DNA of 64,000 nt from Georgenia wutianyii. Its GTDB lineage: Bacteria > Actinomycetota > Actinomycetes > Actinomycetales > Actinomycetaceae. A program made the position numbers and the translations under genes. Position 1 is the first letter of the stretch. Each line of letters starts with the position of its first letter. The notes beneath the pieces are model-generated. The model searched no databases. It was not told where the DNA came from and was given only the letters and a program-made list of their open reading frames with translations. Positions 53,282-60,702 of this stretch are shown piece after piece. The stretch spans positions 248,001-312,000 of the forward strand of contig NZ_CP040899.1 of the NCBI RefSeq assembly GCF_006349365.1. The letters run 5' to 3'.

Positions 53282-53299
53282 GGGCTCATGGATGGGCCC
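53282..53299 (+). promoter_or_regulatory. CsrA-type leader hairpin, flbD operon
   Basis: GGGCTC, loop ATGGAT, GGGCCC (6 bp, one G-U), 13 nt after the -10. CATGGATG fits the CsrA core. A further GGATGGA lies before the start codon. Confidence 0.72.
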
Positions 53300-53324
53300 G
53301 TCGTCACCAGGATGGAACCGACCC

Positions 53325-53591
53325 TTGATCACCGTGACCCGTCTGACAGGACAGCAGTTCGCGATCAACCCTGATCTCGTCGAACGCATCGAGTGCACAC
53401 CAGACACGATCCTCGTGCTCATGGACGGCACGCGCTACCTCGTGGCCGAGACCATGCCCGAGGTCGTCGCCATGGTCCAGGAGTACCGCGCCGGCGTCAT
53501 CGCCCGCGCGCTCCAGCCCCCAGCGCCGGTCGCCACGCGCACGGAGCTCGGCTCCGTCGTCCCCCTGCCGACCCGTCCCCAGGGAGAATGA
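53325..53591 (+). CDS. flbD: Flagellar protein FlbD
   Basis: Small protein of 88 residues that, in Bacillus (SwrD), raises motor power. The family start MI-VTRL-G--F maps to the TTG at 53325 (ITVTRLTGQQFAINPDLVERIE, positions 2-23), followed by TPDTILVLMDGTRYLVAE. ATG at 53289 was rejected because it lies in the leader hairpin and gives an off-family N-terminus. Ribosome site AGGATGGA is poor. Overlaps motA. Confidence 0.88.
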   Translation: MITVTRLTGQQFAINPDLVERIECTPDTILVLMDGTRYLVAETMPEVVAMVQEYRAGVIARALQPPAPVATRTELGSVVPLPTRPQGE

Positions 53592-54370
53592 TGGATCCCG
53601 CAACGCTCATCGGCCTCGCCATCTCCTTCGGTGGCGTCGTCATCCTCATGAACATGGAGAGCGTCCACCTCTCCGCGATCCTGCTGCCCGGCCCGGTCGC
53701 CATCGTGTTCCTCGGCGCGATCGGTGCGACCGTCGCGGGAGGCGCGCTGCGTGACACGGTCCACGCGGTCAAGAGCCTGCCCAAGGCCCTCACCGCCACG
53801 GCCCCCAAGCGCGGTGCCACGATCGCCACGATCATCACGCTCTCCGACCGCGCCCGCCGCGAGGGTCTCCTCGCGCTCGAGGAGACCGCCCACGAGGTGG
53901 GCGACGACTTCCTGCGCGACGGGCTCATGGCAGCCATCGACGGCACCGACCCCGAGGACCTGCGTGTCATGCTCGAGGACCGGATCGACACCAAGCGTGC
54001 CCAGGACCGCGTCGCCTACGGGTTCTTCAACTCCATGGGCGGCTACGCGCCGACGATCGGCATCATCGGCACCGTCATCTCCCTCGTGCACGTGCTGGAG
54101 AACCTCTCCGACCCGAGCACGCTGGGCCCTATGATCGCCGCCGCGTTCGTCGCGACCCTGTGGGGCATCCTCTCGGCGAACCTCATCTTCCTGCCCATCG
54201 GCGCCCGCCTCAAGCGGATCTCCGACCTCGAGTGCGGCCAGATGGAGATCAGCCTCGAGGGGCTGCTCGCGCTCCAGGCCGGTGCCAACCCGCGCGCCGT
54301 CGGCGAGCGGCTGCGCAGCCTGGTCCCGGCGAGCGAGCTCATCGGGCCGGGCGAGGGGCGGGCCGCGTGA
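53591..54370 (+). CDS. motA: Flagellar stator protein MotA
   Basis: Proton-channel stator subunit of 259 residues with four membrane helices. The family motif GGYAPTIGIIGTVISLVHVLENL lies before helix 3 (residues 149-171), and AAFVATLWGILSANLIFLPI follows. Cytoplasmic residues Arg and Glu that contact FliG are in REGLLALEE. Two ATGs in tandem (53588, 53591); the second fits AGGGAG better. Confidence 0.95.
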   Translation: MDPATLIGLAISFGGVVILMNMESVHLSAILLPGPVAIVFLGAIGATVAGGALRDTVHAVKSLPKALTATAPKRGATIATIITLSDRARREGLLALEETAHEVGDDFLRDGLMAAIDGTDPEDLRVMLEDRIDTKRAQDRVAYGFFNSMGGYAPTIGIIGTVISLVHVLENLSDPSTLGPMIAAAFVATLWGILSANLIFLPIGARLKRISDLECGQMEISLEGLLALQAGANPRAVGERLRSLVPASELIGPGEGRAA

Positions 54371-55212
54371 GCACCCGCCGCCGCCGTCGCGCCTCCGCCC
54401 ACGAGGAGGAGCCGGAGAACATCGAGCGCTGGACCGTGAGCTACATGGACATGGTCACGGTCATGATGTGCCTGTTCATCGTCCTCTTCGCGATCAGCCA
54501 GGTGGACTCCGCGAAGTTCCTCCAGCTGCGCCAGTCCCTGGCCTCCGGGTTCGGGGACGCCGCCCCCGCCGTCAACGTCGTCGAGGGCTCCACCGGGCCG
54601 CTCGAGGGCGGGGACGTCCGGCCGGTCGACATCGCGCCGATCGAGGGTGGGGAGGACCTCAAGCCGCTGCAGAGCGGGCAGGTCCAGCAGGCCGCCGAGC
54701 AGGAGGTCGAGTCCCTCATCGAGCTGCGCGAGGGGATCCGCTCCGACCTCGCCCAGGCCGGCCTCGAGCAGGAGGTCCGCTTCAGCATCACCGAGCGCGG
54801 CCTCATCATCGGGCTGGTCAGCGAGCACACCTTCTTCTCGCCCGCCAGCGCCGTCATGCCCGCGACCACGCTCCAGGTCGTCGACACGATCGCCGCGACG
54901 CTCGGCACCCTCCCCAACCAGGTCCTCCTCGAGGGGCACGCCAACCACCTCCCGCAGACCGAGCCCTACCCGACGAACTGGGAGCTGTCCGCGGACCGGG
55001 CGACCAAGGTGCTGCGCCGGATGGTCGAGCACAGCGGCATCGCCCCCGACCGGGTCCGGGCCATCGGTTACGGCGACGCCCACCCGACGGTGACCGAGGG
55101 CCCCGACGCCCTCGACCTCAACCGTCGCGTCGACATCGTCGTCATGAGCGACAAGCCCGAGTCCGTCCGCCAGCTGCTCCCCGGGCTGGCCGCGAGCAGG
55201 GAAGGAGCCTGA
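54367..55212 (+). CDS. motB: Flagellar stator protein MotB
   Basis: Anchors the stator to peptidoglycan. The 281-residue protein has one membrane helix with the proton-binding Asp in SYMDMVTVMMCLFIVLFAIS, a linker, and an OmpA-like domain (LLEGHANHLP, NWELSADRATKVLRRM, LNRRVDIVV). GTG start overlaps the motA stop. Confidence 0.94.
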   Translation: MSTRRRRRASAHEEEPENIERWTVSYMDMVTVMMCLFIVLFAISQVDSAKFLQLRQSLASGFGDAAPAVNVVEGSTGPLEGGDVRPVDIAPIEGGEDLKPLQSGQVQQAAEQEVESLIELREGIRSDLAQAGLEQEVRFSITERGLIIGLVSEHTFFSPASAVMPATTLQVVDTIAATLGTLPNQVLLEGHANHLPQTEPYPTNWELSADRATKVLRRMVEHSGIAPDRVRAIGYGDAHPTVTEGPDALDLNRRVDIVVMSDKPESVRQLLPGLAASREGA

Positions 55213-55213
55213 C

Positions 55214-55714
55214 GTGCCCGAGACCAGGGTCATCGGTGCCCCCGACCGCAAGATCGGCGGCGCGCAGCGCCCGCCGGCACCCTCCACCCGCCCTGCTGCT
55301 CCCCAGCCGGCCGCCCCCAAGCGCCGTAAGGGCAAGACGCTCGCCGTCGTGCTCGTCCTCATCGTCGGGGTGGCCGCCGTGGCCTTCCTCCTCACGCGGC
55401 CCGAGGACAGCGCCGCCACGCCGCAGGACCCCGAGCCGGGCATGACGATCATGGTCGAGCCGCGCAACATCAACCTCGCCGACGGCCGCTACCTGCGAAT
55501 GGGCTTCGCCATCGAGCTGGTCGCGGAGGCCGAGGAGGTCCCGGTCGCCCAGGCCACCGACATCGCCATCGCCCTCTTCTCCGGACGGTCCGTCGACGAG
55601 GTGAACGACGCCGCACACCGCGCGGAGCTGAAGGACGAGCTGACGCGGCAGCTCACCGAGGCCTACGACGGGGAGGTGCACGCGGTCTACTTCACGGACT
55701 TCGTCACGCAGTAG
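55214..55714 (+). CDS. fliL: Flagellar basal body-associated protein FliL
   Basis: Stator-associated protein. The 166-residue protein has a Pro/Arg-rich cytoplasmic N-terminus, one membrane helix (LAVVLVLIVGVAAVAFLL) and a SPFH-like outer domain with INLADGRYLRMGFAIEL and the C-terminal VYFTDFVTQ, as usual. GTG start 1 nt after motB. Confidence 0.92.
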   Translation: MPETRVIGAPDRKIGGAQRPPAPSTRPAAPQPAAPKRRKGKTLAVVLVLIVGVAAVAFLLTRPEDSAATPQDPEPGMTIMVEPRNINLADGRYLRMGFAIELVAEAEEVPVAQATDIAIALFSGRSVDEVNDAAHRAELKDELTRQLTEAYDGEVHAVYFTDFVTQ

Positions 55715-55749
55715 CGCGCACCCCGGCACCACCGCCGCACGCGGACGTC

Positions 55750-55775
55750 TCAACTTCGCCCCGCAGCCGCCGATG
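55750..55775 (+). promoter_or_regulatory. Sigma-28 promoter of the fliM operon
   Basis: TCAA at 55750-55753, 15 nt, then GCCGATG at 55769-55775. The predicted transcript start coincides with the GTG of fliM. Confidence 0.85.
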
Positions 55776-55783
55776 GGTGGGGC

Positions 55784-56698
55784 GTGACCGTACCCCCTGT
55801 GGCCCAGAGCGCCGGCACCCCGGTGGTCTACGACTTCCGGCAGCCGATGACGCTTCCGCGTGACCACGCGCGCGTCCTCGAGGTCGCCCTGACGACCTTC
55901 GCACGGCAGTGGGCCAACCAGCTCCTGGCGCGCCTGCGCGTGCCCGTCCAGGTGTCGCTGGACCACCTGTCCATGTCCACCTACGACGAGTTCGTCAGCC
56001 GCCTCCCCGCCCCGACGACGCTCATCCAGTTCACCGCGGGCCCCAACCGCCGTCCGGCGATCATCCAGATCCCGCTCGAGGTGACCCTCTCCTGGGTGGA
56101 CCAGATGCTCGGCGGTCCCGGCACACCCGGGGCGGTCCCGGTGCGTGAGCTCACCGAGATCGAGCAGAACCTCGTCTCGGACGTCATGTCGCGCGTCGTC
56201 GCCGACCTGAACTACGCGTTCGCGGGGATCCTCAAGGTCGACCCCGAGCTGCGCCGCATCCAGCACTCCCCCCAGCTCGTCCAGGCGGTCGCCGCGACGA
56301 CGACGGTCATCAGCGGCACCTTCCACATCACCCACGGCGACCAGTACGCCGTCGCGGCCTTCATGGCGCCCGCCGAGGGGCTGCTCTCCGCGCTCCGCGA
56401 GCGCCAGTCGGCCGACCACCGGACCACCGCCGAGCTCGCCGCGGAGACCGAGCAGCGCCAGTCGCTCGACCGCGCCGTCCAGGAGGTGCCGGTCGAGGTC
56501 GCCGTGCGCCTCGGCCCGGTCGCGCTCCACCCGCGGGAGGTCGTCGGGCTCGCCGTCGGTGACCTCCTGGCCCTGCGTCACCCCCGGTCCCAGCCCATGG
56601 ACGTCGTGGTCGGGGACCGTGTCCTCGCCCAGGCGGTGGCCGGTACCAGCGGCTCCCGGCTCGCCGGGCTGGTCGTCAACGTCAAGGAGAACTCATGA
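55784..56698 (+). CDS. fliM: Flagellar motor switch protein FliM
   Basis: Rotor protein that binds CheY-P, FliG and FliN. The 304-residue protein has YDFRQPMTLPRDHARVLE at the N-terminus, the CheC-like middle with LTEIEQNLVSDVMSRVVADL, and a C-terminal SpoA domain (VPVEVAVRLGPVALHPREVVGLAVGD). The classic N-terminal CheY-binding LSQ-EID peptide is not evident. The GTG start lies 9 nt after the -10, so the mRNA is probably leaderless. Confidence 0.93.
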   Translation: MTVPPVAQSAGTPVVYDFRQPMTLPRDHARVLEVALTTFARQWANQLLARLRVPVQVSLDHLSMSTYDEFVSRLPAPTTLIQFTAGPNRRPAIIQIPLEVTLSWVDQMLGGPGTPGAVPVRELTEIEQNLVSDVMSRVVADLNYAFAGILKVDPELRRIQHSPQLVQAVAATTTVISGTFHITHGDQYAVAAFMAPAEGLLSALRERQSADHRTTAELAAETEQRQSLDRAVQEVPVEVAVRLGPVALHPREVVGLAVGDLLALRHPRSQPMDVVVGDRVLAQAVAGTSGSRLAGLVVNVKENS

Positions 56699-57375
56699 GC
56701 ACGACCACCATCGACACCCACGCCGTCGCCGACGAGCTGGCGCGCCTGCTGCCCTCCTCCCAGCCGCTCGTCGCGCGGCCCGCGGAGCCCGGTGAGCGCC
56801 CGGCACCCAGCGCCACCGCCGTCGTGGCGACGTTCGTCGGGCAGACGAGCGCCGAGCTGCTCGTCGTCGCCCAGGACGCCGTCGCCGAGGCCATGGCCGG
56901 AGCCGGGGCGCTGACCCTCGCCGAGGCCCTGCGCCCCGCGCTCGAGGCCGCCGCGCGCACGCTCGGTGCGGGCGTGCTCGGCGCCGCCGAGGAGCGCCCC
57001 GCGGGCGAGGCCGTCACCGGCGGGGACGTCACCGTCTTCGCCCTCGTCGGCGGCGGGACCGTGCAGGCCTGGTTCGGCATCCGCTCGATCAGCCAGCGCG
57101 CCTCGATGCCGTCCGCTCCCCTCGAGGCAGGCAGCATGCGCGTCCTGTACGACGTCGAGCTCACCCTCACCACGGAGATCGGCCGCACCCGGATGCCGCT
57201 GCGCGACGTGCTCGGCCTCACGCCCGGCACCGTCCTGGAGCTCGACCGCGCCGCGGGCAGCCCCGCCGACGTCATGGTCAACGGGCGGCTCGTCGCCCGC
57301 GGCGACGTCGTCGTCGTCGACGAGGACTACGCCGTGCGCATCACCGAGATCGTCTCGGAGACCTCGGCCCAGTGA
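56695..57375 (+). CDS. fliN: Flagellar motor switch protein FliN
   Basis: C-ring base protein. The last 85 residues are the SpoA domain (LLYDVELTLTTEIG-like, then LRDVLGLTPGTVLELDRAAG, PADVMVNGRLVARGDVVV). The 226-residue length is well above the 100-140 typical of FliN; residues 1-135 look like a CheC/CheX-like or FliY-like domain (VVATFVGQTSAELLVVAQ). Starts in the fliM stop. Confidence 0.9.
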   Translation: MSTTTIDTHAVADELARLLPSSQPLVARPAEPGERPAPSATAVVATFVGQTSAELLVVAQDAVAEAMAGAGALTLAEALRPALEAAARTLGAGVLGAAEERPAGEAVTGGDVTVFALVGGGTVQAWFGIRSISQRASMPSAPLEAGSMRVLYDVELTLTTEIGRTRMPLRDVLGLTPGTVLELDRAAGSPADVMVNGRLVARGDVVVVDEDYAVRITEIVSETSAQ

Positions 57376-57755
57376 CCGACACGCTCGGGCTGGCGCTGCG
57401 CGTCGCGCTCTCCCTCGGGGTCGTGCTCGCCCTGCTGTGGTTCCTCGCCCGGCGCGTCGGCGCCGGCGCGGGGACCCCGCGGCGGCTGCCGATCACCGTG
57501 CTCGGGCGTCAGACGCTCGGGCGCCGCTCGGGCATCACGGTCGTCGACGTCGCCGGTCGCACCCTCGTCCTCGGGGTGAGCGACTCCGAGGTCCGTCTGC
57601 TCACCGAGCTCGAGCCCGGTCCGCTCACCCTCCTGGAGGACGGCGACGGGGGCACCCCGCAGTCGCGGCCCGCCGCCCCGCTCTCCGGATCGGTCCTCGC
57701 GCCCGGCACCTGGCGCACCACCTGGGAGACCCTGCGGACACGGACCCGCGGGTGA
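57372..57755 (+). CDS. fliO: Flagellar biosynthesis protein FliO
   Basis: Helps assemble the FliP ring of the export gate. The 127-residue protein has one membrane helix (LALRVALSLGVVLALLWFLARR) and the short FliO core (LPITVLGRQTLGRRSGITVVDVAGRTLVLGV, residues 38-68). GTG start overlaps the fliN stop. Confidence 0.9.
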   Translation: MTDTLGLALRVALSLGVVLALLWFLARRVGAGAGTPRRLPITVLGRQTLGRRSGITVVDVAGRTLVLGVSDSEVRLLTELEPGPLTLLEDGDGGTPQSRPAAPLSGSVLAPGTWRTTWETLRTRTRG

Positions 57756-58582
57756 GCGCCGCACCGGCCCAGCCGCGCGGGGGAGCGCGGACCGGTGCAC
57801 GGCGCCTGCTGCTGCGCCTGCTGGTGGTCCTCGTGGTCACCGCCGCCGCTGTCCTGCTCGGCGCGGCGCTCGCCCAGGCGGCGCCCGTCCAGCCCGAGGA
57901 GCCGGTCGCGCCGACCGAGCCCGCAGGCCTCGGCTTCGACCTCGACGTCGAGGCCGGGACGCCGTCGACGTCGATCGTCGCGCTCCTCGCGCTCACCCTG
58001 CTCGGCGTCGCGCCCTCGCTGCTCCTCATGATGACGAGCTTCACGAAGATCTTCGTCGTCCTGTCCCTCACCCGCAACGCCCTCGGCCTGCAGGGTGTGC
58101 CCCCCAACCAGGTGCTCGCCGGGCTCACGCTCTTCCTGTCCCTGTTCATCATGGCGCCCGTCCTCGGGGACGTGAACACCGTCGCCCTCCAGCCCTACCT
58201 CGACGGGTCGACCGACTTCGCCGGCGCGTTCGGGGCCGCGCAGGGGCCGCTGCGCGAGTTCATGGTGGGGCTCACCCGCGAGGAGGACCTCGCGCTGCTC
58301 ACCCGCGCGGCCGGGATGCCCAACCCGGAGAGCCCCGAGACCGTCCCGATGCAGACGCTCATCCCGGCGTTCATGCTCTCCGAGCTGCGGGCCGCGTTCA
58401 TCATCGGCTTCGTCATCTTCGTGCCGTTCCTCGTCATCGACCTCGTCGTCGCCTCCGCGCTCATGGCGATGGGCATGATGATGCTGCCGCCGTCGATGAT
58501 CTCGCTGCCCTTCAAGATCCTCCTCTTCGTCCTCGTGGACGGCTGGGGGCTCATCGTCACCCAGCTGGTGGGGAGCTACTGA
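57752..58582 (+). CDS. fliP: Flagellar export gate protein FliP
   Basis: Core of the type III export channel. The 276-residue protein has a signal sequence-like N-terminus, then APSLLLMMTSFTKIFVVLSL, NALGLQGVPPNQVLAGLTLF, PEDL-equivalent PMQTLIPAFMLSELR and MAMGMMMLPPSMISLPFKIL. GTG start overlaps the fliO stop. Confidence 0.96.
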   Translation: MSAAPAQPRGGARTGARRLLLRLLVVLVVTAAAVLLGAALAQAAPVQPEEPVAPTEPAGLGFDLDVEAGTPSTSIVALLALTLLGVAPSLLLMMTSFTKIFVVLSLTRNALGLQGVPPNQVLAGLTLFLSLFIMAPVLGDVNTVALQPYLDGSTDFAGAFGAAQGPLREFMVGLTREEDLALLTRAAGMPNPESPETVPMQTLIPAFMLSELRAAFIIGFVIFVPFLVIDLVVASALMAMGMMMLPPSMISLPFKILLFVLVDGWGLIVTQLVGSY

Positions 58583-58854
58583 TGGACACCGCGAACGTCA
58601 TCGACATCGCCACCCTCGCCCTCGGCCTGGCCGCGAAGCTCGCCGCCCCCCTGCTCATCACCGCGCTCGTCGTCGGCTTCACCGTCTCCCTCCTCCAGTC
58701 GGTGACCCAGATCCAGGAGATCACCCTGAGCTTCGTGCCCAAGGCGATCGGCGTGGCCGTGGCCATCGTGCTGTGCGGCAGCTGGATGATCTCCGAGCTC
58801 GTCGTCACCACCCACGAGCTCTTCGACCGCATCCCCGGCCTGCTGGGCGGCTGA
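58582..58854 (+). CDS. fliQ: Flagellar export gate protein FliQ
   Basis: Export channel subunit, 90 residues with two membrane helices. The typical FTVSLLQSVTQIQEITLSFV is present, followed by helix 2. ATG in the fliP stop (TGATG). Confidence 0.95.
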   Translation: MDTANVIDIATLALGLAAKLAAPLLITALVVGFTVSLLQSVTQIQEITLSFVPKAIGVAVAIVLCGSWMISELVVTTHELFDRIPGLLGG

Positions 58855-58855
58855 C

Positions 58856-59605
58856 GTGGACGCTGCCCTCGTGGTGGTCCCGGTGGCGCTCGCCGCGCTG
58901 CGGGTCACCGTCTTCCTCGTCGTGGCGCCGCCGTTCAACCACGGCGCCATCCCGGGGACCGTCAAGGCGATGCTCGGCGTCGGTCTCGCCCTGGCGATGG
59001 CCTCCACCCTCACCGTGCCGGTCGACCTCACGGCGACGGCGTTCATCGGCATGGCCGTCTCCGAGGCAGTGATCGGCGGAGGTCTCGGCGTGCTCGTCGC
59101 CCTCGTCTTCTCCGCGGTCCAGACCGCCGGCCGGCTCGTCGACATGCTCGGCGGGTTCGAGCTCGGCCAGGCCTTCGACCCGATGACGATGACCCATAGC
59201 GGCCCGTTCGGCCGCTTCTTCCAGCTCATCGCCGTGGTCCTCCTCTTCGCCTCCGACGGCTACCAGCTCGTCGTGGGTGGCCTGGCCCGCAGCTTCCAGG
59301 CACTCCCGCTCGGGGCCGTGCTCGACCTCGGCTCGCTCGCCGAGAACCTCGCCGGCGGGCTCACCCAGCTCTTCCTCGCGGCCATCCAGGTCGCCGGACC
59401 GCTCATCGCCGTCCTCTTCCTCGCCGACGTCGGCCTCGGCCTGCTCACCCGGGTCGCCCCCGCCCTCAACGCCTTCGCGCTCGGCTTCCCGCTGAAGATC
59501 CTCATCACCCTCTCGCTCGGCGCGATCACCGTCGCGGCGCTCCCCGGAGTCGTCTCGTGGCTGTCCGACGAGGCGTTCCGCGGCATCGGGGAGGTCGTGC
59601 GATGA
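58856..59605 (+). CDS. fliR: Flagellar export gate protein FliR
   Basis: Export channel subunit, 249 residues with about six membrane helices. GGFELGQAFDPMTMTHSGPF is the usual FliR segment, and LFLADVGLGLLTRVAPALNA follows. GTG start 1 nt after fliQ; overlaps flhB. Confidence 0.94.
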   Translation: MDAALVVVPVALAALRVTVFLVVAPPFNHGAIPGTVKAMLGVGLALAMASTLTVPVDLTATAFIGMAVSEAVIGGGLGVLVALVFSAVQTAGRLVDMLGGFELGQAFDPMTMTHSGPFGRFFQLIAVVLLFASDGYQLVVGGLARSFQALPLGAVLDLGSLAENLAGGLTQLFLAAIQVAGPLIAVLFLADVGLGLLTRVAPALNAFALGFPLKILITLSLGAITVAALPGVVSWLSDEAFRGIGEVVR

Positions 59606-60702
59606 GCCAGACCGCCGGTGAGAAGACCGAGAAGGCCACCCCGGAGCGGATGAGGAAGGCCCACCGGGACGGGAGCCTGGGCAAGTCCCAGGACGTCAGC
59701 GCGTGGGTCGTCGTCGGGGCCGCCGCCCTCACGCTGCCGACCGTGCTCGACCGTGGTGCCGAGGCCGCCGGGAACCTTGTGCTCCGGGTGCGCGAGGTCA
59801 TCGGCAACCCCGAGCCCGCGGTCGCCGTCCAGGCGCTCGGCGAGGGCCTGCTCGCCGCCGCGCTCGCAGTCGCGCCGATGCTCGCCGTCGCCGCGCTGGC
59901 CGCCGTCGTGGCCGGCGCCGCGCAGGGCGGGGTCCACATCTCGACGAAGAAGCTCAAGCCGCGCCTCGAGCAGTTCAACCTCGTCAAGGGCACCAAGCGG
60001 ACCTTCGGTGCCCAGGCGTGGTGGCAGGGCGCCAAGGCGTTCCTCAAGACGCTCGTCGTCGGCACGGTGCTCTACTTCACCGTCGTCGGCCTCGTCCCGC
60101 TCGTCATGCAGTCCGGCGCCCTCTCCGTCGCCCAGATCCTCGGCGAGGTCGGGTCGCGGATCAAGTCCCTCATCACGTGGGGAGTCGCCGCCGGCCTCGT
60201 CCTCGCGGCCATCGACGTCTTCGTCGTCCTCAAGCGCAACCGCAAGACCACCCGCATGTCCAAGCAGGAGCTCAAGGACGACCACAAGCGCTCCGAGGGC
60301 GACCCGCTCATCAAGAGCCAGCGCATGGCCAAGGCGCGGGCGCTGAGCCGTAACCGGATGCTCGCCGCCGTGGCCGACGCCGACGTCGTCGTCGTCAACC
60401 CGACGCACGTCGCCGTCGCGCTGCGCTACGAGCCCGGCAAGGGCGCGCCGCGCGTCGTCGCCAAGGGCAAGGGCCACGTCGCCCGACGCATCCGCGAGAA
60501 GGCCGCCCAGCACAAGGTGGCCGTCGTCCAGGACATCACCCTGGCGCGCACCCTCAACTCCGTGTGCGAGGTGGGCCACGAGGTCCCCGAGTACCTCTAC
60601 GAGGCCGTCGCCCGCGTCCTCGCCTTCGTCATGTCCCTGCGCCGGCGCGGCAGCGCCGCAGGGAACCACCGCATGTCCCAGTCCCGGAAGGACGGCCGAT
60701 GA
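59602..60702 (+). CDS. flhB: Flagellar export switch protein FlhB
   Basis: Switches export specificity from rod/hook to filament proteins. The 366-residue protein has GEKTEKATPERMRKAHRDG at the N-terminus, four membrane helices, and the cytoplasmic domain with the self-cleaving NPTH (VVVNPTHVAVALRYE). The C-terminal tail after the domain is basic. Confidence 0.96.
   Translation: MSQTAGEKTEKATPERMRKAHRDGSLGKSQDVSAWVVVGAAALTLPTVLDRGAEAAGNLVLRVREVIGNPEPAVAVQALGEGLLAAALAVAPMLAVAALAAVVAGAAQGGVHISTKKLKPRLEQFNLVKGTKRTFGAQAWWQGAKAFLKTLVVGTVLYFTVVGLVPLVMQSGALSVAQILGEVGSRIKSLITWGVAAGLVLAAIDVFVVLKRNRKTTRMSKQELKDDHKRSEGDPLIKSQRMAKARALSRNRMLAAVADADVVVVNPTHVAVALRYEPGKGAPRVVAKGKGHVARRIREKAAQHKVAVVQDITLARTLNSVCEVGHEVPEYLYEAVARVLAFVMSLRRRGSAAGNHRMSQSRKDGR

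Noticed and set aside
53289-53591. ATG at 53289 as start of flbD
   Set aside because: It lies in the loop of the leader hairpin and adds 12 residues foreign to the family; FlbD proteins start at the position of the TTG at 53325.
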